Notes: a model not told the origin generated them from the sequence alone. DNA of 64,000 bases from Bacillus sp. JCM 19034 (GCF_001310635.1 NZ_BAXR01000006.1:124001-188000), one strand, 5' to 3'; counted from the first letter of the stretch, positions 1-9,744 are shown. Program-made: numbers and translations.

Positions 1-711
1 TTATCATCTGTTAATATTTGTATAAGTGGAGCTGCCCCTCTACCAGGAGACGTACAGGAAACGTTTGAAAAACTGACAGGCGGCAAATTGATTGAAGGTT
101 ATGGTTTAACAGAAACGTCTCCTGTCACACATGCTAATAACATTTGGGAGAAACGAAAGCTTGGGTCGATTGGAATCCCTTTTCCTGACACTGAAGCAAA
201 AGTAGTTGATTCCGAAACAGGAGAAGAGATGGAGAGTGGTCAAATTGGCGAACTCATTATAAAAGGGCCACAAGTCATGAAAGGGTATTGGAAACAGCAA
301 GGTGAAACGACTAAAACGTTACGTGATGGTTGGTTTTATACAGGCGATATGGCTAAAATGGACCAAGAAGGATTCTTTTCTATTATAGACCGTAAAAAAG
401 ACTTAATTATTGCTAGTGGCTTCAACATTTATCCACGAGATATTGAAGAGGTTCTCTTTGGTCATCCAACCATTGTAGACGCAGTTGTTGTAGGTATTCC
501 TGATGAATATCGTGGTGAGACGGTTAAAGCATTTATAGTCGTGAAAGAGGGAGCACAATTAAGTGAGGAGACAATTGATGCTTATTGTCGAGAACGGCTA
601 GCCTCTTATAAAGTACCGAGAATTTACGAATTTAGAGATAGTTTACCAAAGACGTTAGTAGGAAAGACGTTGCGTAGAGTCTTAATAGAAGAGGAAAAGC
701 AGAAAGGTTGA
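1..711 (+). CDS. AMP-dependent acyl-CoA synthetase (long-chain fatty acid-CoA ligase type), 3' part
   Basis: C-terminal part of an ANL-superfamily adenylating enzyme, which activates a carboxylic acid with ATP and transfers it to CoA. The frame is open from base 1, so the N-terminal half lies outside the window. Visible motifs are YGLTETSP (A5, adenine binding), YTGD (A7, ribose-binding Asp), DRKKDLI (hinge, A8) and the C-terminal PKTLVGKTLRR segment. In that segment the Lys of GK is the position of the catalytic A10 lysine. The long-chain class is an inference from overall similarity to Bacillus LcfA/YngI-type proteins, and the substrate is not determinable. A terminator follows at once. Confidence 0.9.
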   Translation, partial: LSSVNICISGAAPLPGDVQETFEKLTGGKLIEGYGLTETSPVTHANNIWEKRKLGSIGIPFPDTEAKVVDSETGEEMESGQIGELIIKGPQVMKGYWKQQGETTKTLRDGWFYTGDMAKMDQEGFFSIIDRKKDLIIASGFNIYPRDIEEVLFGHPTIVDAVVVGIPDEYRGETVKAFIVVKEGAQLSEETIDAYCRERLASYKVPRIYEFRDSLPKTLVGKTLRRVLIEEEKQKG

Positions 712-736
712 AGTGGCAAAAATGTCCCTAAAATAA

Positions 737-770
737 ACACGGTGTCTAGCAATCGCAGACACCGTGTTTT
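737..770. terminator. Convergent Rho-independent terminator
   Basis: A perfect 11-bp stem (ACACGGTGTCT paired with AGACACCGTGT) encloses a 9-nt loop and is followed by TTTT. It lies between the convergent acyl-CoA synthetase and regulator genes and could stop transcription from both sides. Confidence 0.85.
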
Positions 771-776
771 CGCGTT

Positions 777-1430
777 TTAAGTTTTAGAGGCAGACTTCTT
801 ATTTTCCAATTTAAAAAGAAACTTGCAATGGTCGTCGCCATCTGTTTTACAACAAATTCGGTTAATGTTGTCTGTACCGATCACCTTTTTAAACATAGCT
901 GTTTCACAGCGACAAGCTGTTTTAAATTCTTTGGCAATTGAAATAATCGGACAGTTGTATTCGACTAACTCAAATGTATGGTCATCGATTTTATTAATAT
1001 TCGCCATATAGCCTTTTTCATTTTGAATATTTGCGAGTTCATATAGCTTTTCATCTTGTGGTTTTTGTTGTACTCGTGCTTTATATTCCGTGGTGAGTCT
1101 TTGCTCTCTTTTTTTAAATAACTGTTCAATCGTCTCTTGACCATGAATCTCCTGAATGTCTCGCAGGAACTCAACACTCATTCCCTCGTAATTTTTTGGG
1201 AAAAGCCGTTCTCCTTTTGATGAGAGGGAGTAAACCTGAATAGGTCTTCCCATTGGTTGTTTTACTTCCTTCGATTGAATGAATTGATCTTTTTCGAGAG
1301 CACTCAAATGTTTTCTAACTGCCATGTGGGTTATATTTAATCGATCAGTTAAATCACTAACCGTTAAAGAAACATCTATCTTCAAAGCTTCAAGTATCTT
1401 CTCCTTAGTGGATTGTTTTGTTGTATTCAT
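777..1430 (-). CDS. SufR/ArsR-type winged-helix regulator with a C-terminal Cys-rich metal or Fe-S domain
   Basis: 217-aa DNA-binding protein. Residues 8-75 form a winged HTH (segment SDLTDRLNITHMAVRKHL), as in DeoR/SufR-type regulators that sense Fe-S or other signals. The C-terminal part carries Cys residues in NCPI, CRCET and RICCKTDGDDHCKF, a spacing typical of the metal-binding domain of this family (methanogen V4R-like/SufR-like). The protein is therefore expected to sense a metal, redox state or an Fe-S cluster. No suf genes are nearby, so its target is unknown. It starts at ATG 1430 and reads away from the DUF1450 gene, with about 210 bp of A/T-rich divergent promoter region between them. 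Confidence 0.8.
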   Translation of the reverse strand: MNTTKQSTKEKILEALKIDVSLTVSDLTDRLNITHMAVRKHLSALEKDQFIQSKEVKQPMGRPIQVYSLSSKGERLFPKNYEGMSVEFLRDIQEIHGQETIEQLFKKREQRLTTEYKARVQQKPQDEKLYELANIQNEKGYMANINKIDDHTFELVEYNCPIISIAKEFKTACRCETAMFKKVIGTDNINRICCKTDGDDHCKFLFKLENKKSASKT

Positions 1431-1643
1431 TGCACTTCCTCGATTCTACATCTTGGATTTTAATTAATAGTTAATTATACAAGAAAGTATAAAAAAATAA
1501 AAGGATAAAGAACGAGAACGGCTAGTATTGATTTTTTAGCCTAAAAGGGGTAGAATCTAATGATGGTTATTAAACAATTTAGTATAAAAAGTAATCATAT
1601 AACGTGATATTAAATCATACAAGATAGGAAGGGTGATAAAGTG

Positions 1644-1889
1644 ATGGGAATAATAGTTGTTGAAATATGTGATGGTAGTTTAATTAATGAAATAGATGTA
1701 GAGTCTATCCTCGAAGCTGAGTTCCCTGAAGTGTCTGTAATTGAAAATAGTTGCCTTTCTTTCTGTGGTATGTGTGCGAAAAGACCGTATGCGATCGTAA
1801 ACGGTAAACGAATTTTTGCTAAGACAACAGAGGAATGTTTAGATAAAATTAGAAATCACATTGAATCAGAGCTGGTCATTTATTCATAA
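1644..1889 (+). CDS. DUF1450 family small protein (YuzB-like)
   Basis: About 81-aa protein of the DUF1450/YuzB family, whose function is unknown. The hallmark Cys pair is present in CLSFCGMCAKRPYA (C-x3-C-x2-C), followed by the conserved 'VNGKRI' turn. This gives a thioredoxin-like, possibly metal- or redox-active fold. ATG 1644 is chosen because AAGGGTG at 1629-1635 is 8 nt upstream; GTG 1641 directly before it is the alternative. It is divergent from the Cys-rich regulator at 777-1430 and could be its target, but this is only positional inference. Confidence 0.8.
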   Translation: MGIIVVEICDGSLINEIDVESILEAEFPEVSVIENSCLSFCGMCAKRPYAIVNGKRIFAKTTEECLDKIRNHIESELVIYS

Positions 1890-1998
1890 CAAGCAATGCT
1901 AGATTGCAATTGTAATCATTTTATGGTTTAATAGGTAAGTATTTTTTATACTTTTTAGTGTAATAATTTCTATTGAGACGATAGCTAGGAGAATGGTT

Positions 1999-2025
1999 AA
2001 TAGTTGTTGCTACAACTATTTTTTC
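1999..2025 (+). terminator. Rho-independent terminator
   Basis: A perfect 9-bp stem (AATAGTTGT/ACAACTATT) with a 4-nt loop is followed by a T-rich tract. It ends the DUF1450 transcript before trhO. Confidence 0.8.
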
Positions 2026-2079
2026 GTATTTTCTCCTGTTGCTGTGTTTAACATTAATTTAAATTAGTAGGTGAGAAAA

Positions 2080-3039
2080 ATGAACAATTCATATAGAGTA
2101 TTACTATATTATATGTATGTCCCTATTACAGATCCAGAAGAGTTTACTGCTCGTCATTTAGAATTTTGTAAACAGTTAGGCTTAAAAGGGAGAATTATCG
2201 TTGCTGCAGAAGGAATTAATGGAACTGTTTCAGGAACAATTGAACAGACGGAAGAGTATATGAAAGCTATGAAGGCAGATTCACGTTTTGCAGATATCGT
2301 ATTTAAAATAGATGAAGCCGATTCACATGCATTTAAAAAGATGCATGTACGACACCGTGATGAAATTGTTTCTCTGAGATTAGAGGATGATATTAACCCT
2401 TTAAAAAAGACAGGTAACTATTTAAGTCCATCGGAATTTTATGAAGCGATGCAACATCCTAATACGATCGTGATTGATGCAAGAAATGATTACGAATATG
2501 AAATAGGCCATTTCCGAGGAGCAATTAAACCAGATATCCGAAACTTCCGTGACCTTCCAGAATGGATCGAAGAAAACCGTGACCAATTTACAGGGAAAAA
2601 GGTTTTAACATACTGTACGGGTGGGATTAGATGTGAGAAATTTTCAGGATGGTTAGTAAAAGAAGGTTTTGAAGATGTTTCTCAATTACACGGAGGGATT
2701 GTCACTTATGGGAAAGATCCTGAAGTAAAAGGGAAGCTATGGGATGGACAATGTTATGTGTTTGATGAACGAATTAGTGTCCCAATTAACAAAACCGAAC
2801 ACGTTGTAGTTGGAAAAGATCACTTTACAGGGGAGCCATGTGAGCGTTATGTGAACTGTGGAAATCCCGAATGTAATAAACAAATATTATGCTCAGAAGA
2901 AAACGAGCACAAATATTTACGTGGTTGTACACACGAATGTAGAGTTCACGAACGTAACCGTTATGTGATAGAACATAAATTAACAAATAATGAAGTGAAG
3001 ATGAGACTAGCTCAATTAGAAGAAGCAGAAGTTTTATAG
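2080..3039 (+). CDS. trhO: tRNA uridine(34) hydroxylase TrhO (rhodanese family, UPF0176)
   Basis: 319-aa member of the UPF0176/TrhO family (B. subtilis YbfQ). TrhO hydroxylates U34 of tRNA to 5-hydroxyuridine using molecular oxygen, the first step towards 5-methoxyuridine in Bacillus. Residues 1-90 form the ferredoxin-like N-terminal domain and about 120-220 the rhodanese domain. The family active-site loop CTGGIRC is present, and a C-terminal Cys-rich zinc-like segment ([12 protein letters not shown] and further Cys) follows. ATG 2080 is preferred over GTG 2071 because TAGGTGAG sits just upstream with normal spacing. The partners trmR, trhP1 and trhP2 are at 38.6-41.5 kb in this same window. 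Confidence 0.93.
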   Translation: MNNSYRVLLYYMYVPITDPEEFTARHLEFCKQLGLKGRIIVAAEGINGTVSGTIEQTEEYMKAMKADSRFADIVFKIDEADSHAFKKMHVRHRDEIVSLRLEDDINPLKKTGNYLSPSEFYEAMQHPNTIVIDARNDYEYEIGHFRGAIKPDIRNFRDLPEWIEENRDQFTGKKVLTYCTGGIRCEKFSGWLVKEGFEDVSQLHGGIVTYGKDPEVKGKLWDGQCYVFDERISVPINKTEHVVVGKDHFTGEPCERYVNCGNPECNKQILCSEENEHKYLRGCTHECRVHERNRYVIEHKLTNNEVKMRLAQLEEAEVL

Positions 3040-3054
3040 TAGAAATACAAATTG

Positions 3055-3098
3055 AAACCTAACTAGATGATTGTTTCCTTCATCTTGTTAGGTTTTTT
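3055..3098 (+). terminator. Rho-independent terminator of trhO
   Basis: A long near-perfect stem (AACCTAACTAGATGA with TCATCTTGTTAGGTT) is followed by six Ts, 15 nt after the trhO stop codon. Confidence 0.85.
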
Positions 3099-3261
3099 GT
3101 TTGGAGACTATGATATCAAGGACTTGAAAAAAGAATCGTCTTAAAATATGATTTCATAAGAAATTTCAAGAAAAACATCGTCGAAAAAAGAGGATTATTC
3201 ATTCTTTTGGAGTAATAACTTAACGAAAATAAAAATATATGGAAATTAGGAGGTGGAAAAA

Positions 3262-3747
3262 TTGAAGAGAATAGCAATGGACGCATTTTACTTTGCAGGA
3301 TTTGGAACAACTACAAAGAATGAAAAAGAAATGACCGATGAAGCAATCATCCCACAATTATGGAGCCGTTTTTATAGTGAACAAATATCTGAGCAAATTA
3401 CGAATAAAAAAGAGAACACAGTACTTGCTGTGTACACAGATTACAAAACAGATGTCAATGGACAATATTTATTCTTAATAGGTCATCAATTGGAATCAAA
3501 TGTTAGTCAGGAAGAAAGAATAGTCGTAAAAAAAATTCCTGCATCTACGTATTTGGTTTTCACCTCACAAAGAGGGCCGATATCTGAAATTGTGCCAAAA
3601 CTTTGGCAAGATATTTGGGCCTATTTTGAAACATCTACAGAAGTGCGAACATATACAGGCGATTTTGAACGTTACGATGAGAGAGCAGCTAATCCAAATG
3701 ATGCAATTGTCGACATTTATGTGGCCATTCAGGATACTACTGCATAA
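3262..3747 (+). CDS. GyrI-like / AraC effector-binding domain protein (YdeE-like)
   Basis: About 161-aa single-domain protein of the GyrI-like/effector-binding superfamily (SOUL-like fold) that binds small molecules or effectors. Characteristic features are IPQLWSRF near residue 25, the central 'VYTDYKTDVNG' strand-turn, and IPASTYLVFTSQRGP followed by VPKLWQDIWAYF. There is no HTH, so it is the stand-alone form seen in Bacillus YdeE C-terminal-like proteins. TTG 3262 is preferred because AGGAGGTG (3248-3255) is placed correctly for it; GTG 3253 overlaps that site. The ligand is unknown. Confidence 0.75.
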   Translation: MKRIAMDAFYFAGFGTTTKNEKEMTDEAIIPQLWSRFYSEQISEQITNKKENTVLAVYTDYKTDVNGQYLFLIGHQLESNVSQEERIVVKKIPASTYLVFTSQRGPISEIVPKLWQDIWAYFETSTEVRTYTGDFERYDERAANPNDAIVDIYVAIQDTTA

Positions 3748-3778
3748 GTAGTACGTTTTGAATAGTAGATTATTAAGT

Positions 3779-3814
3779 AGTTCAGAAGATATTTATCTTT
3801 TGAACTCTTTTTTT
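3779..3814 (+). terminator. Rho-independent terminator
   Basis: AGTTCAGAAGAT pairs with ATCTTTTGAACT (one G-U pair) over a 4-nt loop and is followed by a run of seven Ts. It ends the GyrI-like gene. Confidence 0.8.
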
Positions 3815-4112
3815 AGTAAAAATTGATTAAATTTGCCCTTTTTTTGTGCAAAATTAAGGTTAGGTTGCATTTTGATGAACAATCATATACCTTATTGGTA
3901 TAGTACTTATTTCTTATGTCATATGGTTTAAATTTATAATACTTAAGCTAGCTCTTGTTAAAACAATAATTAGAGCTAGATTGGAAATAGGTGGTTGGAA
4001 AAATAAGGAGACCCATGATAACAATAAAGTAGGTATAAAAACGAATTCAATTCTTTTTATTCCTACGTTCTGTGGCTGAAATCATGGATGTTTCTTATCT
4101 ATCAAAAAGGTT
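3815..4112 (+). promoter_or_regulatory. Leader region of the PAS/EAL gene with a hairpin and a mini-ORF
   Basis: This stretch between the terminator and the cyclic-di-GMP gene holds no recognisable protein gene. An inverted repeat, CTAGCTCT (3948-3955) with AGAGCTAG (3972-3979), has a nested TTGTT/AACAA. Downstream a well-formed Shine-Dalgarno AAGGAG (4005-4010) precedes ATG 4015, which opens a five-codon ORF (MITIK, stop at 4030). I could not match it to the known c-di-GMP riboswitch consensus. Leader-peptide or structured-UTR control is only a hypothesis. Confidence 0.35.
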
Positions 4113-5796
4113 GTGAGATACATGCAAGCGGACTATAGGGAATTAGAAAAAAAGTTTGAAGCAGCAGGACAACCGATCATCTCAATATTAGAAGACATGC
4201 ATGACGGTTTTTTGGTAATTGATCATAACAGCACAATCATTTATTTGAATAAAGCATTGACAAAAAGCTTACAGATTGAACGGTCAACAGTATTAGGTAG
4301 AAAGGTTTGGGATGTATTACCGAACGTTTTTGGCAGAAAACTTCATCATCAGCTGCAACAAGCAGTTATGAAGAAAATGTCCATTTGTTTCGAGAGTTTC
4401 TGTGAGCCAATACATAAATATTTTGAATGGACCATCCATCCTTCACATGAATTGATATCTATTTATTGCAAAGATATCTCAGAACGAAAACACAAGGAAG
4501 AAATGATTGATACTTTGATTTATTATGATATGTTAACAGGGTTACCGAATTTCAAGCTATTTCAGGATCGGTTAAATCAGGTCATTGTGTTTTCAAAGCA
4601 TTATCATGAATCAGTTGCCGTTTTAATGATTCACTTGGATCGAATGAAACATTTTACTGACATTGAGGATTTTTTGTTGAAGGAAATAGCTAATAAGTTA
4701 ATAGAACTGTTTGCAGAACGGGGTACCGTCTCTAGAATGAGCAATAATAAGTTTATTTGTTTTTACCAATATACCGAGCGGACTAAATTGTTAGACCTAT
4801 TAGAAAAAGTGATTTCTTACTTGTCAAATCCAATACTAATTAACGGTGAAAACTGTTTACTAACTCCAAGTGTTGGAATTAGTATGTATCCTTTGATGGG
4901 AGGATTCTCAAACATTACTATCTCTTGCTGAAATCGCTATGGTTCAAGTACAGGAGAACGGTGGAAACCAATATTCTTTTTATAAAGAAGAAATGGAACG
5001 AGAAATTAACAAAAATTATATGTTAATGGCTGAGTTATCAAAAGCACTTATGAATGAAGAGTTTCAAATGTATTATCATCCTTTAATTGATTTAAATACA
5101 GGGAAAATTTCCAGTGTTGAAACTCTACTTCGATGGAAGCATCCAGTCTATGGTTTTATTTCACCACTAGATTTTATCCCGCTAGCGGAAGAAGTGGGAA
5201 CGATTGTTGAAATTGGACATTGGGTGTTACGACAAACATGTCGGCAGATAGAAATTTGGCAAAAAGAAGGAATGAAAACGCTTCCTGTTTCGGTCAATTT
5301 ATCAGCGGTACAGCTCCAGCAAGGGGATATTGCTTCAATTGTAAAAGAAGTCGTTTATGAATCAAACATTGAATCAAATTTATTAATTATTGAAGTGAAC
5401 GAGTCAGTGATGATGCAAAATGTAGAAACAACCATTAATATTCTTCATGAGCTGAAAGCGTTTGGTGTTCAAATCGTGATCGATGACTTTGGAACGTATT
5501 ATTCATCACTACAATATTTAAATAATTTCCCGCTTGATATGATTAAAATCGATCGCTGTTTCGTAAGAGATATGATCGATCATAAAAAAGATCGGGAGCT
5601 TGTTAAAATGATAATTGAACTGAGTCATCAATTAGGAATGAAAGTTATTGCAGAAGGAGTCGAGAATAAGACACAGCTTGAACTATTGCGAGAATTAGAG
5701 TGTGATGAAGTACAAGGTTACTTCTATAGTAAACCTATGGAGGTATCAGAAGTTGAGCGTTATGTGAAGAAATGGGGGGTAATTAGTAAGGAGTAG
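4113..5796 (+). CDS. PAS - degenerate GGDEF - EAL protein, probable c-di-GMP phosphodiesterase (frameshifted near 4900)
   Basis: About 561-aa signalling protein. PAS lies at residues 15-125 (DGFLVIDHNSTIIYLNKA), then a GGDEF-type fold, then EAL. The GGDEF signature is replaced by SNNKF (RMSNNKFICFY), so diguanylate cyclase activity is not expected. The EAL domain keeps E in VETLLRW, N in VNLSAVQLQ, DDFGTYYSSL, KID and AEGVE, so hydrolysis of c-di-GMP is plausible. The reading frame is broken at about 4900 (after MYPLMG): the other frame continues as EDSQTLLSLAEIAM, so one base is missing or the gene is damaged. The start is GTG 4113 or ATG 4122; AAAAAGG at 4104-4110 does not decide. No transmembrane segment is seen, so it is a cytosolic sensor. 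Confidence 0.85.
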
Positions 5797-5883
5797 TTGT
5801 AAACACAGTTTTTATTCGCATTATTGTGTAAATATGGTATTGTCATAGTAAGTTATGATAATGATAATAAAGGATTGAGTGCA

Positions 5884-6111
5884 ATGAAAAAGTGGTTATA
5901 CATGTTGAAGATTGGCTGCATTTGGGGTGCATTGTTTTCATTAGTGAATTTTGTCTTGGATTTCTTTCAATTCGGTATGGATATTAATGCTTTTCCACTA
6001 ATTGAAAGTATAGTAGCTATGATTTCGCGTTTTCTTATTTCTTTTCCATTTGGGTTTCTATTAGGCTGGATTCTTTGGAAGCGTAAGAGAAGTACGTATT
6101 CAATGGAATAG
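5884..6111 (+). CDS. Small two-helix membrane protein, unrecognised
   Basis: 75-aa protein, not recognised. Two hydrophobic segments are visible, about residues 9-30 (IGCIWGALFSLVNFVLDFF) and 42-66 (SIVAMISRFLISFPFGFLL), with a basic C-terminus (WKRKRS). ATG 5884 is chosen because AAAGGATTGAG lies 5-10 nt upstream. It may share a transcript with the EAL gene, since there is no terminator in the 87-bp gap. A bidirectional terminator follows. Confidence 0.6.
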   Translation: MKKWLYMLKIGCIWGALFSLVNFVLDFFQFGMDINAFPLIESIVAMISRFLISFPFGFLLGWILWKRKRSTYSME

Positions 6112-6120
6112 ATATAAAGT

Positions 6121-6154
6121 TGTCCTAAAAGGATAAATGTAACCTTTTAGGACA
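6121..6154. terminator. Bidirectional Rho-independent terminator
   Basis: A 12-bp perfect stem (TGTCCTAAAAGG with CCTTTTAGGACA) lies between two convergent genes. Confidence 0.8.
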
Positions 6155-6168
6155 TATTCTTAAGAAAA

Positions 6169-6783
6169 TTATTTAGCGAGTTTTTCTAAATTTCCATTTT
6201 TATCCATCTTGAATGAAGCATTTGACATGGACTCCTCATCTTCTAAAATGGCCATCCGCCTAGCACGATTCATGATTTGAATAAGAGATTGGTAATCCTC
6301 TTCAATGATACTATTATCTTGTTTGATTTTCTTTAGGTCTTTTTCTAGCTGTTGATTTCGTTGCTGAAGCTCTCTGTTTTCAGCTTCTAATCGCTCTTTA
6401 TCTTTTTCTAGTACACTTGTTTGTTGGTGTGATTGCGCAAGCTTCTGTAAGAAGGTAATAACAGCTTCTAGTGATAATTCCCCTTCATTAAACGTTGTAT
6501 CAGGTAGAGGAGTCCACAGCTGACGGACAGGAGGATAGTATGAAAAAGACGCTGCACGTTTCCGTTCTTTACGTTCCTTCTTTGCATCAGCAATTTGGTT
6601 AACATAATGGTTACGAACAACTGCATTCCAACGAAATCCACAAGCAGCAGATGTTCGATTTAATTGATCACCAACCTCATCAAATGCACGTAATTGTGTG
6701 CTCCCTTCTTTAATATGCTTGAGCACGGTTTCAGCTAGTAAAACATCATCCTCATGTGACCAAGCATCTTGTCTAACTTTCAT
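6169..6783 (-). CDS. RsfA-family sporulation transcription factor (Myb/SANT-like)
   Basis: 204-aa regulator of the RsfA family (B. subtilis RsfA, YlbO, YteB paralogs), prespore-specific modulators of sigma-F-dependent genes. Residues 1-60 carry a Myb/SANT-like fold (RQDAWSHEDDVLLAETVLKHIKEG, then NRTSAACGFRWNAVVR). Residues about 115-165 form a coiled coil (repeated KDKERLEAENRELQQ-type heptads). The start at 6783 (MKVRQDAW) is preferred over 6792 because AAAGGAG is 9 nt upstream of it and too close to the upper ATG. Which RsfA paralog this is cannot be told here. Confidence 0.85.
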   Translation of the reverse strand: MKVRQDAWSHEDDVLLAETVLKHIKEGSTQLRAFDEVGDQLNRTSAACGFRWNAVVRNHYVNQIADAKKERKERKRAASFSYYPPVRQLWTPLPDTTFNEGELSLEAVITFLQKLAQSHQQTSVLEKDKERLEAENRELQQRNQQLEKDLKKIKQDNSIIEEDYQSLIQIMNRARRMAILEDEESMSNASFKMDKNGNLEKLAK

Positions 6784-7103
6784 ATAAGTCATCTCCTTTA
6801 ATTTCCTTATTTGCTACAAATTATCTCCGTTTATTTAGATTTTATACAAGGGTGATAGAATATTTTTTGAAATTTATAATTATAGACTGTTGATAATGTT
6901 AAGTTGAATGCAGGGAGGGAAGGGGATGCATCTAGTAAGAATCTTTGAAAAATAAAATTGGATGTTGCTGTTATGTGGATGAAGTTATCATCATAATAAG
7001 TCTTTGCACATTAAATAATCTAGTGATTACTTAAAGAGACAATAGGTAACGAAGTGTGTATACTATATTATTGTATGAATTTGTCCGTAAAGGAGAGTTT
7101 CGG
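6784..7103. other. Intergenic region between rsfA-like gene and rarA
   Basis: 320 bp of A/T-rich sequence between divergent genes. No convincing ORF, repeat or structured RNA was seen. It presumably holds the two divergent promoters; short TATA-like hexamers occur, but I cannot assign them. Confidence 0.5.
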
Positions 7104-8396
7104 ATGTTATTTGATTCATTGATACCTTCACCACTTTCTTATCGAATGCGACCGAGAACGATTGACGAAGTTGTCGGGCAAAAGCACGTTGTTGGGAAAA
7201 ATACTGCTTTATATAAAATGATTTTAAATGGGCATGTCCCATCTATATTACTTTATGGGCCACCTGGTACCGGAAAAACATCAATAGCAAATGCAATCGC
7301 TGGTACGGTTCAAAAGCCTTTTAAAACGATTAATGCGACAACTGCTGGGAAGAAATATATTGAAGAAGCGGTTGAACAAGCTCGAGAAGAAGGTAATTTA
7401 ATTTTATTTATTGATGAAGTTCACCGGTTTAACAAAGCTCAGCAGGATTATCTTTTACCACATGTTGAAAGAGGATTGATCACATTAATAGGTGCTACGA
7501 CTGAAAACCCGTTTCATGATGTAAATCCTGCGATTCGAAGTCGGTGTGGGCAAATTAAAGAAATAAAGACACTAACATATGATGATATTGAAGAACTTAT
7601 ACAGCTAGCATTACACGATAAAGAACGAGGGCTTGGAAGAGAGGAAGTCAAGATGTCTGCCGAAGCGGTTCAATTAATTGCTCGTTCTACTAATGGTGAT
7701 GCTCGTTCAGCGTTAAATGTATTAGAAGAAGCGGTTGCAGCATCAAGAAATCGAGATGAAAAGGTTATTAAGGTGTCTGAAGAAGTTGTTATGGAATGTG
7801 TTGAAAATAAAGGTTTTTCTCACGATAAAGATGGAGATATTTACTATTCTTTATTATCCTGTCTACAAAAATCTATTCGCGGTAGTGATGTTCAAGCTGC
7901 TCTACATTATGTTGCCCGTTTAATTGAAGGTGGTGACTTAACTTCGATATGTCGAAGGCTGCTCGTTATTGCGTATGAAGATATTTCATTAGCAGCACCT
8001 GAGGTAGCAACACATACAGTAGCAGCGGTTGAAGCAGTTGAGCGATTAGGTTTACCTGAGGCACGTATTCCTCTTGCTAATGTCGTTGTACAGCAATGCT
8101 TGTCGCCAAAATCTAATAGTGCCTATAAAGCACTAGATTACGCAATCGAGGATGTTCGAAAAGGTCAAATTGGAGATATTCCTCCACATTTAAAAGATGC
8201 CCATTACGCTGGGGCAAAAACATTGGGACATGGGGAAGGCTATAAATATCCGCACAGTTATCCGAATTCATGGGTGAAACAGCAATATCTTCCTGATCTA
8301 TTAAAGGATAAGCAATATTACATCCCGAATCAAAATGGATACGAAAAACAGTATTATAAAGTCTTTCATCGATTAGAAGAATTAAAACGACAATGA
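7104..8396 (+). CDS. rarA: Replication-associated recombination ATPase RarA (MgsA)
   Basis: 430-aa AAA+ ATPase of the clamp-loader clade. It acts at stalled replication forks and interacts with SSB. Visible are Walker A GPPGTGKTS (about residue 50), Walker B LFIDEVHRFN, sensor 1 GATTENP, the Arg-finger region IRSRCG, and the C-terminal MgsA tetramerisation domain (HYVARLIEGGDLTSICRRL). ATG 7104 is preferred over the upstream GTG/TTG codons because AAGGAGAG is 7 nt upstream and family members begin here (LFDSLIPSPLSYRMRP). B. subtilis has the same gene (yrvN) next to cymR; here about 9.5 kb of accessory genes separate the two. Confidence 0.95.
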   Translation: MLFDSLIPSPLSYRMRPRTIDEVVGQKHVVGKNTALYKMILNGHVPSILLYGPPGTGKTSIANAIAGTVQKPFKTINATTAGKKYIEEAVEQAREEGNLILFIDEVHRFNKAQQDYLLPHVERGLITLIGATTENPFHDVNPAIRSRCGQIKEIKTLTYDDIEELIQLALHDKERGLGREEVKMSAEAVQLIARSTNGDARSALNVLEEAVAASRNRDEKVIKVSEEVVMECVENKGFSHDKDGDIYYSLLSCLQKSIRGSDVQAALHYVARLIEGGDLTSICRRLLVIAYEDISLAAPEVATHTVAAVEAVERLGLPEARIPLANVVVQQCLSPKSNSAYKALDYAIEDVRKGQIGDIPPHLKDAHYAGAKTLGHGEGYKYPHSYPNSWVKQQYLPDLLKDKQYYIPNQNGYEKQYYKVFHRLEELKRQ

Positions 8397-8492
8397 TTAT
8401 GTAAAGAAGATGTAAAGAATTTAGTAGGACATGGTATGAACGAGGTTAATCCGATAAGATAAAGAGTATGAGATTTAAGGGGGGAAGAAAGT

Positions 8493-9685
8493 ATGAATGA
8501 AGCTAAGACAAAATGGCGTGTGTTGCTTGAAATCTTTCTAATTTCAACTAGACTTGGTTTCACTTCGTTCGGTGGACCTGTTGCTCATCTAGGTTACTTC
8601 CATGAAGAATATGTTCGTAGAAGAAAATGGATGGATGAGAAAAGCTATGCCGATTTAGTAGCTTTGAGTCAGTTTTTACCAGGACCTGCGAGCAGTCAAG
8701 TTGGAATGGGAATAGGATTGATGCGTGGGGGGTTATTGGAGGAATCATTTCTTTTATTGGTTTTACGTTCCCATCAGTAGTCGCCCTTATTTTATTTGCT
8801 TTAGTATTACTGCAATATGGCTCACTAGATGCAGGATGGATTCAAGGTCTGAAGATCGTTGCTGTTGTTGTAGTTGCACACGCTATTTTAGGAATGGCCA
8901 AAAATTTAACACCAGATACAAAAAGAAAAACAATTGCTTTATTCGCCATAATCGCTGTCTTGTTGTGGCAAGCAGTCTTTTCACAAGTTGTAGTCATATT
9001 AGCATCAGCCCTTATTGGATACATATTATACCGCAATGAAAAAAAAGAAGAATCAACTTCTAAACGTGCATTTCCAATCAGCCGTCGCTCGGGAGCAGTA
9101 TGCTTAATTATATTTGTTAGTCTACTAATAGCTTTACCGATTTTTCGAGAATTAAGCTCATGGACGTGGGTGGCAATGGTTGATAGTTTTTACAGAGCAG
9201 GATCACTTGTCTTTGGTGGTGGACATGTTGTGTTGCCATTACTTGAACGAGAATTTGTTCCAACAGGCTTGTTAACAAAAGAGGAATTTCTTGCTGGTTA
9301 TGGAGCGACTCAAGCAGTCCCAGGACCATTGTTTACATTTGCTAGTTACATAGGAGCAGTTATGAATGGCTGGCAAGGTGGACTTATAGCAACAGTCGCA
9401 ATTTTCACGCCAGCGTTTCTGCTAATCTATGGAGCACTACCGTTTTGGGATCAGTTGCGTCGTAATGAGAAAGTAAGAGGGGCCTTAATGGGTGTAAATG
9501 CAGCGGTTGTTGGGATTTTACTTGCAGCATTATACGATCCAATTTTTACAAGTTCGGTAGTAACAGTTGTTGACTTTTCTTTTGCAGTACTTTTATTTGG
9601 TATGCTTGTTTTTTGGAAGCTACCACCATGGGTAGTTGTAGTAACAGGTGCCATAGGTGGAATGATTATCTCCATGGTTATATAA
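8493..9685 (+). CDS. chrA: Chromate transporter, two-domain CHR family (frameshifted near 8727-8732)
   Basis: About 397-aa inner-membrane transporter of the CHR family, which exports chromate, probably in exchange with a proton gradient. It has the two homologous halves of long-chain ChrA. Half 1 starts TRLGFTSFGGPVAHLGY with SQFLPGPASSQV; half 2 has YRAGSLVFGGGHVVLPLLE and GYGATQAVPGPLFTFASY. Both carry the family FGGP/PGP-type motifs. The frame breaks after LMRGG at a run of six Gs (8727-8732) and resumes as VIGGIISFIGFTFPS, so a one-base indel, most likely sequencing error, splits it. AAGGGGGGAAG upstream supports ATG 8493. About ten hydrophobic segments are present. Confidence 0.9.
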
Positions 9686-9744
9686 ATTGGATGGAAAAAT
9701 TGCATTAAGTAAAGCTAACCATCGACCTAACTAACATTTTTAAG

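Noticed and set aside
3815-4112. c-di-GMP riboswitch upstream of the EAL gene
   Set aside because: The characteristic GEMM core sequences are absent.
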